64,000 nt of DNA from Coniochaeta sp. PMI_546 (lineage: Eukaryota; Ascomycota; Sordariomycetes; Coniochaetales; Coniochaetaceae). Shown in pieces: positions 45,441 through 54,988 of the stretch. The notes under the pieces were generated by a model. That model searched no databases. It was given only the letters and a program-made list of their open reading frames with translations, and was not told the DNA's origin. Position numbers and translations under genes: made by a program. How positions within the stretch are numbered: position 1 is the first letter of the stretch; each line of letters begins with the position of its first letter. The stretch covers positions 868,001 through 932,000 of the forward strand of contig MU271150.1 of NCBI GenBank assembly GCA_021432605.1. The letters run 5' to 3'.

Positions 45441-46622
45441 ATGTCAAGCACAGGCTGGTCCCTCCTCGACGAGAAGGAAGAAGCCGAGCTGCACAAGTCG
45501 CGCCTCTTGAACGTGGAAGAGAAACCCTTCAAGCGCATAACCAAGCGCCTACAGACCCTCAACGTCCTCGCCGCCACCGCAGTCCGCCAAGCACCCACCC
45601 CGCCGCCCGAGAGCAACGGCGCCAGCGAAGACGGCACCGTCACGTCGCCCGCATCCGCCGAGGACGCCGAGGCCCTCTCCACCCTGAGAGAAGACATCGT
45701 CCTCGACTTCGCCGCCTTCGACAGCTCCATCGCCCGCCTGCAGTTCCTCCTGACGGCCAACGCGCGCGAGCGCGACCGCTACGCCGCCGACCGGGGCAGG
45801 ATCCAGGAGACGTCGCAGCGGGTGCGGGACAACACCTCGGTGCTGCGGACGAGGCTGGAGGCGGCGCGGGAGACGCTGGAGCAGCGCAAGAGGTTCGACG
45901 AGCTGGCCGAGAAGATCACCAACAACAAGAGCCTGAAGCCGCGGGCCGAGCAGGCGGCCAACCTCGAGAAGCTGGAGGACGAGTGCGCGCAGCTCGAGCG
46001 CGAGAGCGAGGAGTACAGCCGCACGTGGCGCGAGAGGCGCGAGCAGTTCGAGAAGATCATGGAGGAGTCCATGAGGCTCCGCCGGCAGATCCGGGACGAG
46101 AAGGAGGAGGTCGAGCGGCGGGAGGGGATGGATGACGACGGGACCGGGGGAGGCGAGGGGGAGGACGGGACGCCGAGGCACGGCGGGCTGGTGAGCGGGA
46201 ATGCCACGCCTAGGCCGGACAGTGGGCATGTTGTGGCTGCCAAGGTTGGGGGGCTGGAGAGCGGGGATGTTGCGGGCACGCCGAGGGCTTCGACGGTTGG
46301 GGGACGGACGCCGGCGAGGGACGGGAGTGTTGGGCCTGCGGAGGGACAGAGTCAGACGTCGCTTAAGGTGCTGCCGGATGCTGCGAGGAGTTTCTCTCGG
46401 GGCGGGAGTCGGACTGGCAGCAGAGAGGGATCGCCCAAGGTTGGGGGCGAGACCAAGGGGCCGGCAGAGAATGGATCGGACGTGGAAATGGACGATGCTA
46501 AGGGGCAGGGGCCCAGTCCTGACAGTCCCTTGACTCCAGTGCCGGATGAAGTCAAGGATGATATCCCGACGATTGTCCTCGAGGGCAAGGATGGCGGCCA
46601 GGATAAGATGGACACGACGTAG
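45441..46622 (+). CDS. THO complex subunit 7-like coiled-coil protein
   Basis: Probable Tho7/Mft1-family member of the THO complex, which couples transcription elongation to mRNA packaging and export. Intronless, 393 aa. The start is set at the ATG after CACCGCCACA (MSSTGWSLLDEKEEAELHKSR), where the family's conserved N-terminus begins (LLNVEEKPFKRITKRL). Residues about 85-230 form a long coiled coil (DIVLDFAAFDSSIARLQFLLTANARERDRY, then QLERESEEYSRTWRERREQFEKI and LRRQIRDEKEEVERREG). The last 150 residues are Gly/Ser/Asp-rich low complexity with repeated TPR and SG motifs, and end DKMDTT. The Tho7 assignment rests on the N-terminal pattern and coiled coil; the tail is not conserved. Confidence 0.82.
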   Translation: MSSTGWSLLDEKEEAELHKSRLLNVEEKPFKRITKRLQTLNVLAATAVRQAPTPPPESNGASEDGTVTSPASAEDAEALSTLREDIVLDFAAFDSSIARLQFLLTANARERDRYAADRGRIQETSQRVRDNTSVLRTRLEAARETLEQRKRFDELAEKITNNKSLKPRAEQAANLEKLEDECAQLERESEEYSRTWRERREQFEKIMEESMRLRRQIRDEKEEVERREGMDDDGTGGGEGEDGTPRHGGLVSGNATPRPDSGHVVAAKVGGLESGDVAGTPRASTVGGRTPARDGSVGPAEGQSQTSLKVLPDAARSFSRGGSRTGSREGSPKVGGETKGPAENGSDVEMDDAKGQGPSPDSPLTPVPDEVKDDIPTIVLEGKDGGQDKMDTT

Positions 46623-47035
46623 GCGAGGGAGAGCTCTGTGTGATAGTCTCTGGTTTTCAGTCTAAGAATTTTGAAGCGAGGATGTAGGGTCATCAATATA
46701 CATTCATACGACTGAACTCAGAAGCCTTTAGAGTAGTGGCTTCTGTTTCTTGGTGCGGTTTTCCCTGGTGCGTTACTTCGTAACCTTGAGGAAACGGGCA
46801 GCAAAAGAGATAGTTCTAATGTTGCCCGGTTTCTTCCACCATATGTCGCCCTCTCTACAAGTCCGTGAGGATAGCCCAAAACCAGTGTGATAACGCTCAT
46901 GCTCGAGTTGCATTAGTCGGCCCTTATGACCTAATCTCTCTCACGTTCTTTCGTGAAAATACCCATGACAAGCCAGTACTCCATGCCAAGAATCACAGCT
47001 CATCCTCCATTCATCATTCCTTTCAGCCCCTCTCA
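46623..47035. other. Intergenic between convergent genes
   Basis: 3' regions of the THO7-like (+) and tubulin cofactor A (-) genes. No gene seen. Confidence 0.5.
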
Positions 47036-47503
47036 TCACTCCCCCTTCTCAACAACAGCCCGTCCACTAGCCAGTACCTCCCTCGCCTTCTCAAGCGCAG
47101 CATCCGTCGCGCCTTCACTCTCGCTCAGCGCAATCTGCTCCTCCAGCTTCGCCACCGCGTCCTCTATGCGCTGACGCAGCGGCCCGAAGACGGCCTGTGT
47201 CTCGGCCACTGCTGCTTTCTTTTTCTCGTTGTACTTGTTAGCAAAATCTGTACATGTTCATGGAGATCGAGCTGGAATGAGAGCAGGATGGTATAGCTTG
47301 TGTGTTCAAATCAAGACAATTCCACCTACCTCCTGCTTCAGGACATATTCCGCATTCTCGTCACCCGTGCCAGCTGAGATCTCGGACTTGATCTTGGCGA
47401 CGCGGGCCTTCTGGCTGTCGAGCTCCTTGTGGTAGGACGTCTCTTCCTTCACGAGGCGCTGGACGGACTGCGTTGCTACGTCGAGGGGGGTTGGTGCTGG
47501 CAT
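47036..47503 (-). CDS. Tubulin-binding cofactor A
   Basis: Small helical chaperone that captures beta-tubulin during folding of the tubulin dimer (yeast Rbl2). Exons 47503-47330 (58 codons) and 47233-47036 give 123 aa, the standard length. The start MPAPTPLDVATQSVQRLVKE is the second ATG in the open frame and opens the first helix; the upstream Met would add ten unconserved residues. Three amphipathic helices are visible: SVQRLVKEETSYHKELDSQKARV, ENAEYVLKQE joined across the intron to YNEKKKAAVAETQAVFGPLRQRIEDAVAKLEEQI, and ATDAALEKAREVLASGRAVVEKGE. The donor is GAG|GTAGGT; the acceptor is AACAAG with a CTAAC branch point only a few bases upstream. Confidence 0.93.
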
Positions 47504-48241
47504 GATGGGCAGTTTGTGATGAAGTAGTGGCACTCGTAAAGCTACTCGAGATTTGAGAGATTGTTTTGAGGTAGATTATCAGAGATAGAAAGGAGACGCT
47601 GTTGCGGGCTCAATAATGAGTTAAACAAGTAAGTGAAGTCGCAAGGCAACTTCATTAATCAAGTGCCCCGCCAACCCCACAGTTTTATTTTCTGGATAGC
47701 TTCATGTAGATAATCGAGAAACGATGACACTCTCGAGGAAACATCTTGTAAGCGGTATCATGACTTCATTAGTCTAACTGATGTGGACGGTCACGTCCCT
47801 ATGCTTCTATAATGCAATGCAAACGCATGGGTATAACCCTAGATCGCAGAACAATCCCTCCTTCCCAGATGTAAGGAACGGCGTGAACCACTCAACCCTC
47901 TCTGGAAGACGATGTAGCAGGCTCAAAGACTTTCTCTCTTTTTGCTCGTCTCCCAACGGCGCAAAACTCAGACATGAATCGGCGAGAATATATCCATATC
48001 TCGCGAGGTGCCTTGCCAACAACAACCGCCAACACCTGTCGTGAACTCTCATAAGCTACGACGCGCAAAGTCCGACTCGAGACATCTTTTCCTACATCTC
48101 TTATGCAGCGATCCAGAAGCGCAAACACCAACTCTACCGATGCAAAGTCATCATGCGAACGTCTCTCATCATAACGCAAACCAGGATCCAACAGCCATCG
48201 AAGCTTCAACAACCTGTTGCAGAAGACGGAATCTCACACAC
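47504..48241. other. Intergenic, no supported gene
   Basis: Between the cofactor A promoter and the 3' end of the SNF2 gene, both on the minus strand. No gene or RNA recognised. Confidence 0.5.
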
Positions 48242-51200
48242 TCAGTCATCGCTTTCAGGGGTAGGAACTCCCAAGCTTCCCTTCACGCGCAAATCCCCCT
48301 TACCCAACATAGCTTGCCTCACAGTCTTCTTCAGCTCCGCGTCCGTCATCTGCGCAGCAGCAATAGCCGCCGCCTCGCCATCCTTTTCTCCCGTGACCTT
48401 GCGCGCAAGCTCAATCTTCTTCTGGCCCGCGGCGAGGATAAGCTCCTCGACCGTCCCCTTAGTGACAAGTCGAATAATCTCCACAGGCCGCGTCTGGCCG
48501 ATACGATGAGCCCGGTTCTCAGCCTGGATATCGGTCTGTGGGTTATCAGACGGGTCAAAGATGATGACCTTGTTGGCCGCAGTAAGATTGATACCGGTGG
48601 CTCCCGAACCGGTGGTGATGATGAACGCCGTGATGGAATCGTCCTCGTTGAACTCTTCGATGAGTTCCTGTCGCACGCTGACGTCCGTCGAACCCTGGAA
48701 CTGGCGGTTCTTAATCCCCTCTTTATCCAGGACCTCCTGCAGGATGGGAACCGTCATCTGGAACCTGGTGAAGATGAGGACCCTGTCGCCGTTTTCCTCG
48801 TACTCGCGGACCAGCTCGAGGAGTTTCTGGATCTTGCCGCTCCAATGCAGCGAGCCCTCCGGGATGTCAAACGAGCGAATAACTGCGTGATCCCTGCACC
48901 ACATGTGCAGCTCAAAATCCGAATACTGCTTGAGCTCTTCGATGAACCTGGCCAATGTGTCTGGCCGCTCTTCATTGGAGGGCCACTTCTTCCACAGCGT
49001 GCGCGCCATCTTCTCCACCGTCTGGTCGTCATAGAAGCGGCGGAAGAGGTACGGATGTAAGGCTGCCTTCCTGGTCTGGATCCACGGGTTATTCTCGGTG
49101 TTGATCTTGTCAGCCTTCGTTTCCTTTGTCGTGCCCTCATCGTTGCGGAACTGGCTCTCGAATGCTCGGTAAATGGGGGCCTGGGCTTCGTGCAGATCGC
49201 AGTAAACGACTGTGTGCGTCTTCTTAGGAAGCTCCAGCACCTGCTCCTTCTTCCGTTGAAGGATGAAAGGGTCGAGTATCGATCGAGCTCTGGTGACGCG
49301 GTCGTCGAAATCGAGGGCGCCTTCGGAGACGTCCTTCAGCGTGACCTTCTGGCTGAATAAGTTTTCCAGGTCTCCGAAATGCAGCTCGAACAAACTAGGC
49401 TCGAGCATCTGTAGGAGGCCGATCATCTCCATCAGGTTATTTTGAATCGGGGTGCCAGTCAGCATCAGCTTCCAGGATCCTCCTATCCTTCTAAGGCGCT
49501 TGTAAACCTTGGTGTCCGGATTCTTCAGCATATGACCCTCGTCAAAGACAGTGACCACAGGTTCAAGGCGAGCCAGATTGACTGCGTCCTCCCACCGGCC
49601 AACCTGCGTATAAGTAGTGAGGATCACCTCAATCTCGCTCGAGTCGTCCTTCATGTCCTCGAACAACTCGTCGCGTTCACTCTGAGAACCCTTGTACATT
49701 GTGACTTTCAGGTCGGGAGCAAACTTCTCGAACTCAGCCGCCCAATTGCCGAATGTGGATGGCGGCACCACAACGAGGTTCGGCCAAGGCCTCTTAAGGT
49801 TGGACTTGTCGGGGTCGTTTCGGTACTCCTCAATCACGGCGCAGATGAGAGAGATGACTTGACACGTTTTGCCCAAGCCCATATCGTCTGCGAGAATGGC
49901 CCCAATGTTCTTCTGGTAAAGCAACTTGAGCCAGTTCAGGCCATACAGCTGGTAAGACTTCAGCTGGCAATTACCTCGCATGAGTTCCGGCTCATGTGCG
50001 ATTGGGGGAGGGACCAGGCTGTCGACATTAACGCTCGTGCCGCGGCTTGAAGGTGTCAGCGGTTCCTCGTTCGTGACGTCGCCGGAAGTCTTGGTCTGGC
50101 CGTATATGTCGAGGTTCCATCGGGATGTCGCTGCTCGGATGGCCTTGCCGCGGTTGTCGCACACATCCACGAGGTGGTCGATTCGGTCTAGGTGGGTGAT
50201 GAACTCCTCGATGGCGTCCATAACTTCATCGCCAATAGCAACCTTAGAAGCCTTCTTCTTGGTCTTGTGCATCATGGTTACATGACGACCATCGTCGATG
50301 CTGGCAAATGGCTTGTGGTTAAGCATGGCTTCGGCTTTTGCCGCATTGATCTTGGCAATCGCCATGAGTTGTACCTTGCCGCAGGTGTTTAAGTAGTCCA
50401 GAACGCGTTGCTCATGCGCAATCGTAGCTGCATTTTTGTCTCGCTTGGATGGCGGAGAAGAATCCGGGTCTTGATCGAAATCATCTTCCTCGCCACTGCT
50501 GACAAGATCGATGATCCTGGTCGCAGGAGCCTCCGCAATGGGGTCTGGTCCTAAAGGCGACGAGGGTGGAGATGAGTTGCGACTAGGCCGGCCCTGTACC
50601 AAGCGACGGCCTTGTACCAAACGGCCACGACGAGGAGCAGTTTTGAGGGTCGGGGCGGTGGATCGATGGCTGTCTTGAGAAGATTCAGCCGACGAGATTA
50701 GGTTGACCTGGCCTAGGTCTTTGGCAGCAGGCTGAGATGATGATGGTAGCTCGGTTGCTCTATCGAGAAGATCCTCTAGCGCTCGCTTGAGATCATAGCT
50801 TGGCGCCTGCCTGACTATGGCTTTTCTGCAATCCTCGGCTGTCACGCTGATCCTGCCCTTTATTTCCTTTTGCAGTTTGGCAACAAGTTGTTGGAGGCGC
50901 ACGTTGATCTGCCTATGCTCAGATAGCTTGGGTGCCTTTGGGGGCGTCTTGACCGGCTCAAAATTCTCTTGCTGTGAAACTGGCTTCTTAGAGACGAAGG
51001 ATGATGGCTTGATATTGCCCCTCGCAGGAGCATCGTCATCCGAAGAGTCATCGGCGAAGATAGGTCTCGGTAGATCGTCATCGCTGATGTCAATGTAGGC
51101 GCGCTTCTTCGAAGGAGGAGCCGGGGCAGCTGGAGCAGGATTGCGGAAGGCAGTACCAGCAGGAGCAATTGCGAGTGGTAGCTTGCGCTGAGGAGCCGAA

Positions 51201-51532
51201 GCACGGTTGCGCTGTATATCCGGGGAAGCTGGAACCTCGACAACAGACCGCGGCGAGGAGGGCAGTAGTGGTAGTTTCTGCTTCAGCGAGGTCCGATTCA
51301 CGAGCTGCGTTGCTTGAGTTTGATAGTTAGGTGACGACTTTGGGATGATCTGCGTCGGCTGTGTCTGGTAGACTGGGGAGGAGCGGGGTATTATTTGTGT
51401 GGGTTGGGTGAAGTATACGGATTTTGAGCCAGCGACCTCGTCGTCGTCATTAGCGATATCGTCGAGGAAATCCTCCAGGTCATCGGAGTCAATGCCCTCG
51501 ACGGCTCCGACGTTACGCCCATAGACGGGCAT
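48242..51532 (-). CDS. Fun30/SMARCAD1-type SNF2 chromatin remodeler
   Basis: ATP-dependent nucleosome remodeler of the Fun30 (Etl1/SMARCAD1) group, implicated in heterochromatin and DNA-end resection. Intronless, 1096 aa (yeast Fun30 1131). Residues 1-500 are mostly disordered, with three copies of a short TQPTQIIPRSS-like motif near the N-terminus (about residues 41-83) and many SSPP-type phosphosites. The helicase starts near LKSYQLYGLNWLKLLYQ (about residue 530), then motif I DDMGLGKT, motif Ia VVVPPSTFGNW, motif II DEGH (Fun30-type in place of DEAH), and motif III LTGTPIQNN. The second lobe has VLIFTRFQMT, TTGSGATGINLTAAN and motif VI QAENRAHRIGQTRPVE. The C-terminus is LGVPTPESDD. No CUE domain is obvious by eye. 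The start is the only upstream Met in frame. Confidence 0.94.
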   Translation of the reverse strand: MPVYGRNVGAVEGIDSDDLEDFLDDIANDDDEVAGSKSVYFTQPTQIIPRSSPVYQTQPTQIIPKSSPNYQTQATQLVNRTSLKQKLPLLPSSPRSVVEVPASPDIQRNRASAPQRKLPLAIAPAGTAFRNPAPAAPAPPSKKRAYIDISDDDLPRPIFADDSSDDDAPARGNIKPSSFVSKKPVSQQENFEPVKTPPKAPKLSEHRQINVRLQQLVAKLQKEIKGRISVTAEDCRKAIVRQAPSYDLKRALEDLLDRATELPSSSQPAAKDLGQVNLISSAESSQDSHRSTAPTLKTAPRRGRLVQGRRLVQGRPSRNSSPPSSPLGPDPIAEAPATRIIDLVSSGEEDDFDQDPDSSPPSKRDKNAATIAHEQRVLDYLNTCGKVQLMAIAKINAAKAEAMLNHKPFASIDDGRHVTMMHKTKKKASKVAIGDEVMDAIEEFITHLDRIDHLVDVCDNRGKAIRAATSRWNLDIYGQTKTSGDVTNEEPLTPSSRGTSVNVDSLVPPPIAHEPELMRGNCQLKSYQLYGLNWLKLLYQKNIGAILADDMGLGKTCQVISLICAVIEEYRNDPDKSNLKRPWPNLVVVPPSTFGNWAAEFEKFAPDLKVTMYKGSQSERDELFEDMKDDSSEIEVILTTYTQVGRWEDAVNLARLEPVVTVFDEGHMLKNPDTKVYKRLRRIGGSWKLMLTGTPIQNNLMEMIGLLQMLEPSLFELHFGDLENLFSQKVTLKDVSEGALDFDDRVTRARSILDPFILQRKKEQVLELPKKTHTVVYCDLHEAQAPIYRAFESQFRNDEGTTKETKADKINTENNPWIQTRKAALHPYLFRRFYDDQTVEKMARTLWKKWPSNEERPDTLARFIEELKQYSDFELHMWCRDHAVIRSFDIPEGSLHWSGKIQKLLELVREYEENGDRVLIFTRFQMTVPILQEVLDKEGIKNRQFQGSTDVSVRQELIEEFNEDDSITAFIITTGSGATGINLTAANKVIIFDPSDNPQTDIQAENRAHRIGQTRPVEIIRLVTKGTVEELILAAGQKKIELARKVTGEKDGEAAAIAAAQMTDAELKKTVRQAMLGKGDLRVKGSLGVPTPESDD

Positions 51533-52233
51533 GGCGATTGACGTCCCGGCAGGGTTTTAGACGCGCAGCGAAGCTAATGATTGGTGCCTTGGATTGCAAG
51601 TTCGACGGGTCCGCCAACAGAGTCAACCCAACTGATCAGTGATCGAAACGGCGATGCACTGCAGCGTTGCTCTACAGGACAATGCGCAATGGCCAACAAT
51701 CAGCAGTGTGTTGATGCACGTAGGAACTGCCAGATGTGGGATATAAAGAGGGTATCAAATGGTCATGAAGCAATCACAGCGCAAGAAATTGTTGTCGCTC
51801 GACGCAAGAGCAGCAAAGAGTGACGGAAGGGAAGGCGACTCGAGCGGTGACGGGCGTTTGAACTTATCAATTACGATCCCTGCCCACTTTAACCACGAAA
51901 TTTTAAGCGCGACGCGAGTCTGTCAAGGCGGGGCATACGCTGCATAGCGCGATGCTGGTACACGCTGGCACGTGCAGGGCTTCAGAAGCGGATAAGAGCA
52001 TGTCTTCCGCAAGGTAGCGTCTAACCGAGCGTATTGTCTTTCGACGGCTCGAGGTAATCCGGATACGTACATTATACATGCGGCCTTCTTGAAGCTCTCT
52101 CATTTCATCAACTTACAACGAGATCAGGAGATTTGAGTCGAGCTGCTGCTTTCTCTGACTCATAGAGCAGATATCACGCCTCGCCCCGGCCAACATTTAC
52201 ATCCCCGAGCAGAGACAACGTGGTCGGATCATC
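51533..52233. promoter_or_regulatory. Divergent promoter region, SNF2 gene and VMA21
   Basis: 701 bp between the two start codons. No gene recognised and no specific factor site that I can defend. Confidence 0.4.
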
Positions 52234-52691
52234 ATGGCGACCCGCCGAATCGTCGCATCCGAGAAGACTATTCTCGAAAAGGATGATCACATCGGCTCAA
52301 GCCCGGCTGCGAACGAGAAGTCCAGCATTGCACCAGCTGTCCCTACGTACGTGTCTCTAGTATTACTATTCATTGGGCCCACCTCTGATACACCGTCACA
52401 GAGATGTCATTGTCAAGTTACTCGCTTTCACCTTCGCCATGATCGTAGCCCCTATTGGGTCCTACTTCCTGACAGTCGACATGGTATTCAAAGGTATGAT
52501 GAGCCGTGTTGTCTGTGCATTGCTAGGGTTCCGATCTTACTGATATGTCCACAGGCAACTCAACATACGCAGGCGCATTGGCAGCAATCATAGCAAATGC
52601 CGTTCTTGTCGGATACGTGATCGTTGCCATGAGGGAAGACCAGTCAGAGCAACAAGCCGGCGGCACCAACGAAGGCAAGAAGGACAGATGA
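52234..52691 (+). CDS. vma21: VMA21: V-ATPase assembly factor
   Basis: Small ER membrane chaperone needed to assemble the Vo sector of the vacuolar H+-ATPase. Exons 52234-52346, 52402-52493 and 52555-52691 give 113 aa (yeast Vma21 is 77; filamentous fungi are longer). A polar N-terminus (MATRRIVASEKTILEKDDH) is followed by two membrane spans in a hairpin, VIVKLLAFTFAMIVAPIGSYFLTV and YAGALAAIIANAVLVGYVIVAM, with the conserved NSTYAG between them. The tail is EGKKDR; the Lys pair near the end is compatible with the C-terminal ER retrieval signal known in the family. Splice phases agree at both junctions (GAC and GGC codons restored). Confidence 0.95.
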
Positions 52692-53397
52692 GTCCGCTTA
52701 CCCCTAGTGGACGGCTGCGCGTTTGATCTTGATGTCTTGTCAGGTGGAGTTTTAGCTTGCAAAAGTCACACGGTTGCTGAAAGGCGGCATAAGTTTGATA
52801 ACATGGCATGGTGTTCATCTCATTAATGGAAGCTGCCACGTGGATATGCTAAAAGTACTCTCAATCCAATATGTAAGCCATGCTTTTGAAATCTGGTTTC
52901 GAGGCGGCGGCCTTAGTAGGAACTCGCTCCGAGCGGCCCAGGGCTCCTCGTGCGAATCGCGCAGGCATGCCCTCTGTCGTGATGAAAAGTCGTGGAAGTA
53001 AAATTAATGTAGCCAGAATTCATGAAAACCCTCCTCGTTTCTTGACATCATGACCACATAACCCGTCGTACGCCCAAAAGCACCCTGTACAGGGCATGTT
53101 CGCCAACCTCCACTTTCATCCCAGAAATGGGGTTGAGCTGAACTCCGAGACAAAGTAAAATGAACTCTCTCGACAACCTTGTCGTACCAGTTGCAACAGC
53201 ACCGAATCCGCTTATAATATTCACGCTGTCGATATTCACACCTCGTTCCCCAAGAGATATCAATCGTTCCACGGTATTCAGAACGATATCTGCTAGGTGG
53301 CGCTGGCATGCCGCTGATGACCGAGAACATCGGGTATCAAGTGGCGTGCGAAGAGCCACCGTCAACGCCCTCACCTCCCTTCTTCTCATGCAGTCCT
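52692..53397. other. Intergenic between convergent genes
   Basis: 3' regions of VMA21 (+) and the DUF2406 gene (-). Short frames on both strands lack any domain. No gene seen. Confidence 0.5.
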
Positions 53398-54988
53398 CTA
53401 CGAGTTCCTGCTGAACCTTTTCGCGAACCAACTCTTGCGCTTGTCCGGCTTCTCCGCGCTCTGATTCGTCCCCTTCCTTAGGAGCGTGCCTTTACCAGCA
53501 TCTTTCGTTGGCACGGGCGGTGGGCCATAACTTTGCCCTCCATTGGCTTGATATCCGTTCGCCAGCGGACTGTTCGCGTTCACGCTGGAGCTATTGAGTC
53601 CAACATTGAACGAAGTCGTCGGTATTGCTGGGTTCTGACTGAATCCGATGCCGTAGTCGTTCGTGGGTTCACGCTTCTGTCGCTGAACTGCCTGTACCCG
53701 CTCGGCTGAGCTGTTGTCGCTCGTCAGGTCCGTCTGGTATCCTGCCTGTTCTCCCGATGTGCCACTCCCTGTGGCTGACGCGACTGTCTCATACGAGCGA
53801 TGGTTGTTTGGTATTGGATATACGTTGGGGTCGGCTTGCTGGCGGTACGAATTGAACTGTGGCTCCGATGCCGTCCTAGGGTATCGCTGCCGGCCGGCAT
53901 TATTCGGCCCTGGGGAGTAGCCGTTGTTGTATCCCCCCTGCTGTCCGTCGTTGAAGTAGCTGTCTCGTGGCTGCCCACCGCTCTGTCTCGGGTAGTATGT
54001 CGACTGCTCGTCCAGTCTGAGGGCAGATTGCGGACGACCGCCGTAGTAGCTGTCGTGGGGGAAACGACCACCGCCACCATTTGGACCAGAATTTGCTGCA
54101 CTCAAATTAACATGATACATACGCCATGGGCGAGAAGTATGCTCACTGCCATAGTAGCTGCTGCGTCTGAGGTTCACATTTGCGACTGATTCGGAATCTA
54201 GAAAGCCAGAGTCAGCTCGAGCTCCCGACCTCCAGTTTCCCATGCCATTCGGCGGGACGGGAAACGTGGTCCCACCTGAGCGAAGATATGACTTGCGATT
54301 ATATTCGCCATCAATGGCCGCCTCAAAGCTGCGGATGGTGTCCAAGGGCCGTTCCCAACGGCTTCTCGTAGGGTTAGACCGATCGGGGTCCGCTGTGCCA
54401 TGTCAGTCTCTGGTGCCGGCTGCATATACATCTCGCGCGCGATGAGAGTCACTACCTATTGGATTACCGAGTGCATCTTTGTGCTGGATCCCTCGGAGAG
54501 GCGCCAACGAGGTCTTCGCATTAGCCTGGACGGCAGCTAATATGGTGGTCAGCAACGCGCTTCATCCATGACGCTCACGCCTCCCATGTCTAGAAAAAGA
54601 AAAAACGAGGAAACGACATACCAGGTTCAGCCTCGTTCATGGCAACGGACGGGTCGGCTTTGGTGTGGAGTCGACGCGATTCCTTCTCTGCCGGCGTCTC
54701 GTGTAAGTCGATCTTATGATGGTGATCCTTGCTCCCAGAGCTCTTATGCGACTTGTGCGACTTGTCGGACCGGAAGCTAAAACCTCTAGATCTCGGGCGC
54801 GGCTTTTGCTGGTGGTCAGGCTTCTTTTGCTGCTGATATTGATACTGCTGCTGCTGAGGAAATTGCGCTTGTTGCTGTTGTTGTTGTTGTTGCGGATAGC
54901 GCTGCTGTGCAGGGTTCTGAGCAAAGCTCTGTTGAGATTGTCCCTGCCCCGGAGGCGTGGGGAGGGGGTGACTGTTGTATGAAGCCAT
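53398..54988 (-). CDS. DUF2406 family protein
   Basis: Fungal protein of the DUF2406 family, which includes yeast YMR295C and YGR273C; the function is poorly known. Exons 54988-54622, 54536-54456, 54392-54147 and 54095-53398 give 463 aa. The N-terminal 60 residues are Gln-rich (YPQQQQQQQQAQFPQQQ). The conserved core spans three exons: SRRLHTKADPSVAMNEAEP, AAVQANAKTSLAPLRGIQHKDALGNPI and ADPDRSNPTRSRWERPLDTI, then RSFEAAIDGEYNRKS. The rest is Ser/Tyr/Gly/Asn-rich and disordered, ending in a basic KPDKRKSWFAKRFSRNS that may bind membrane lipids. Intron 3 (54146-54096, 51 nt) has no stop in frame, so an unspliced message would add 17 residues. A cortical or plasma membrane role is an inference from the tail and composition. 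Confidence 0.9.
54841..54893 (-). repeat. CAG/CAA repeat encoding polyglutamine
   Basis: On the minus strand, runs of CAA and CAG codons encode Q8, Q4 and Q3 blocks in the N-terminus of the DUF2406 protein. The longest pure part is about 24 bases of CAA/CAG codons (54870-54893). Confidence 0.8.

Noticed and set aside
48008-49060. 350-codon plus-strand open frame
   Set aside because: Antisense shadow of the SNF2 remodeler gene; rich in Arg and Leu, with no domain.
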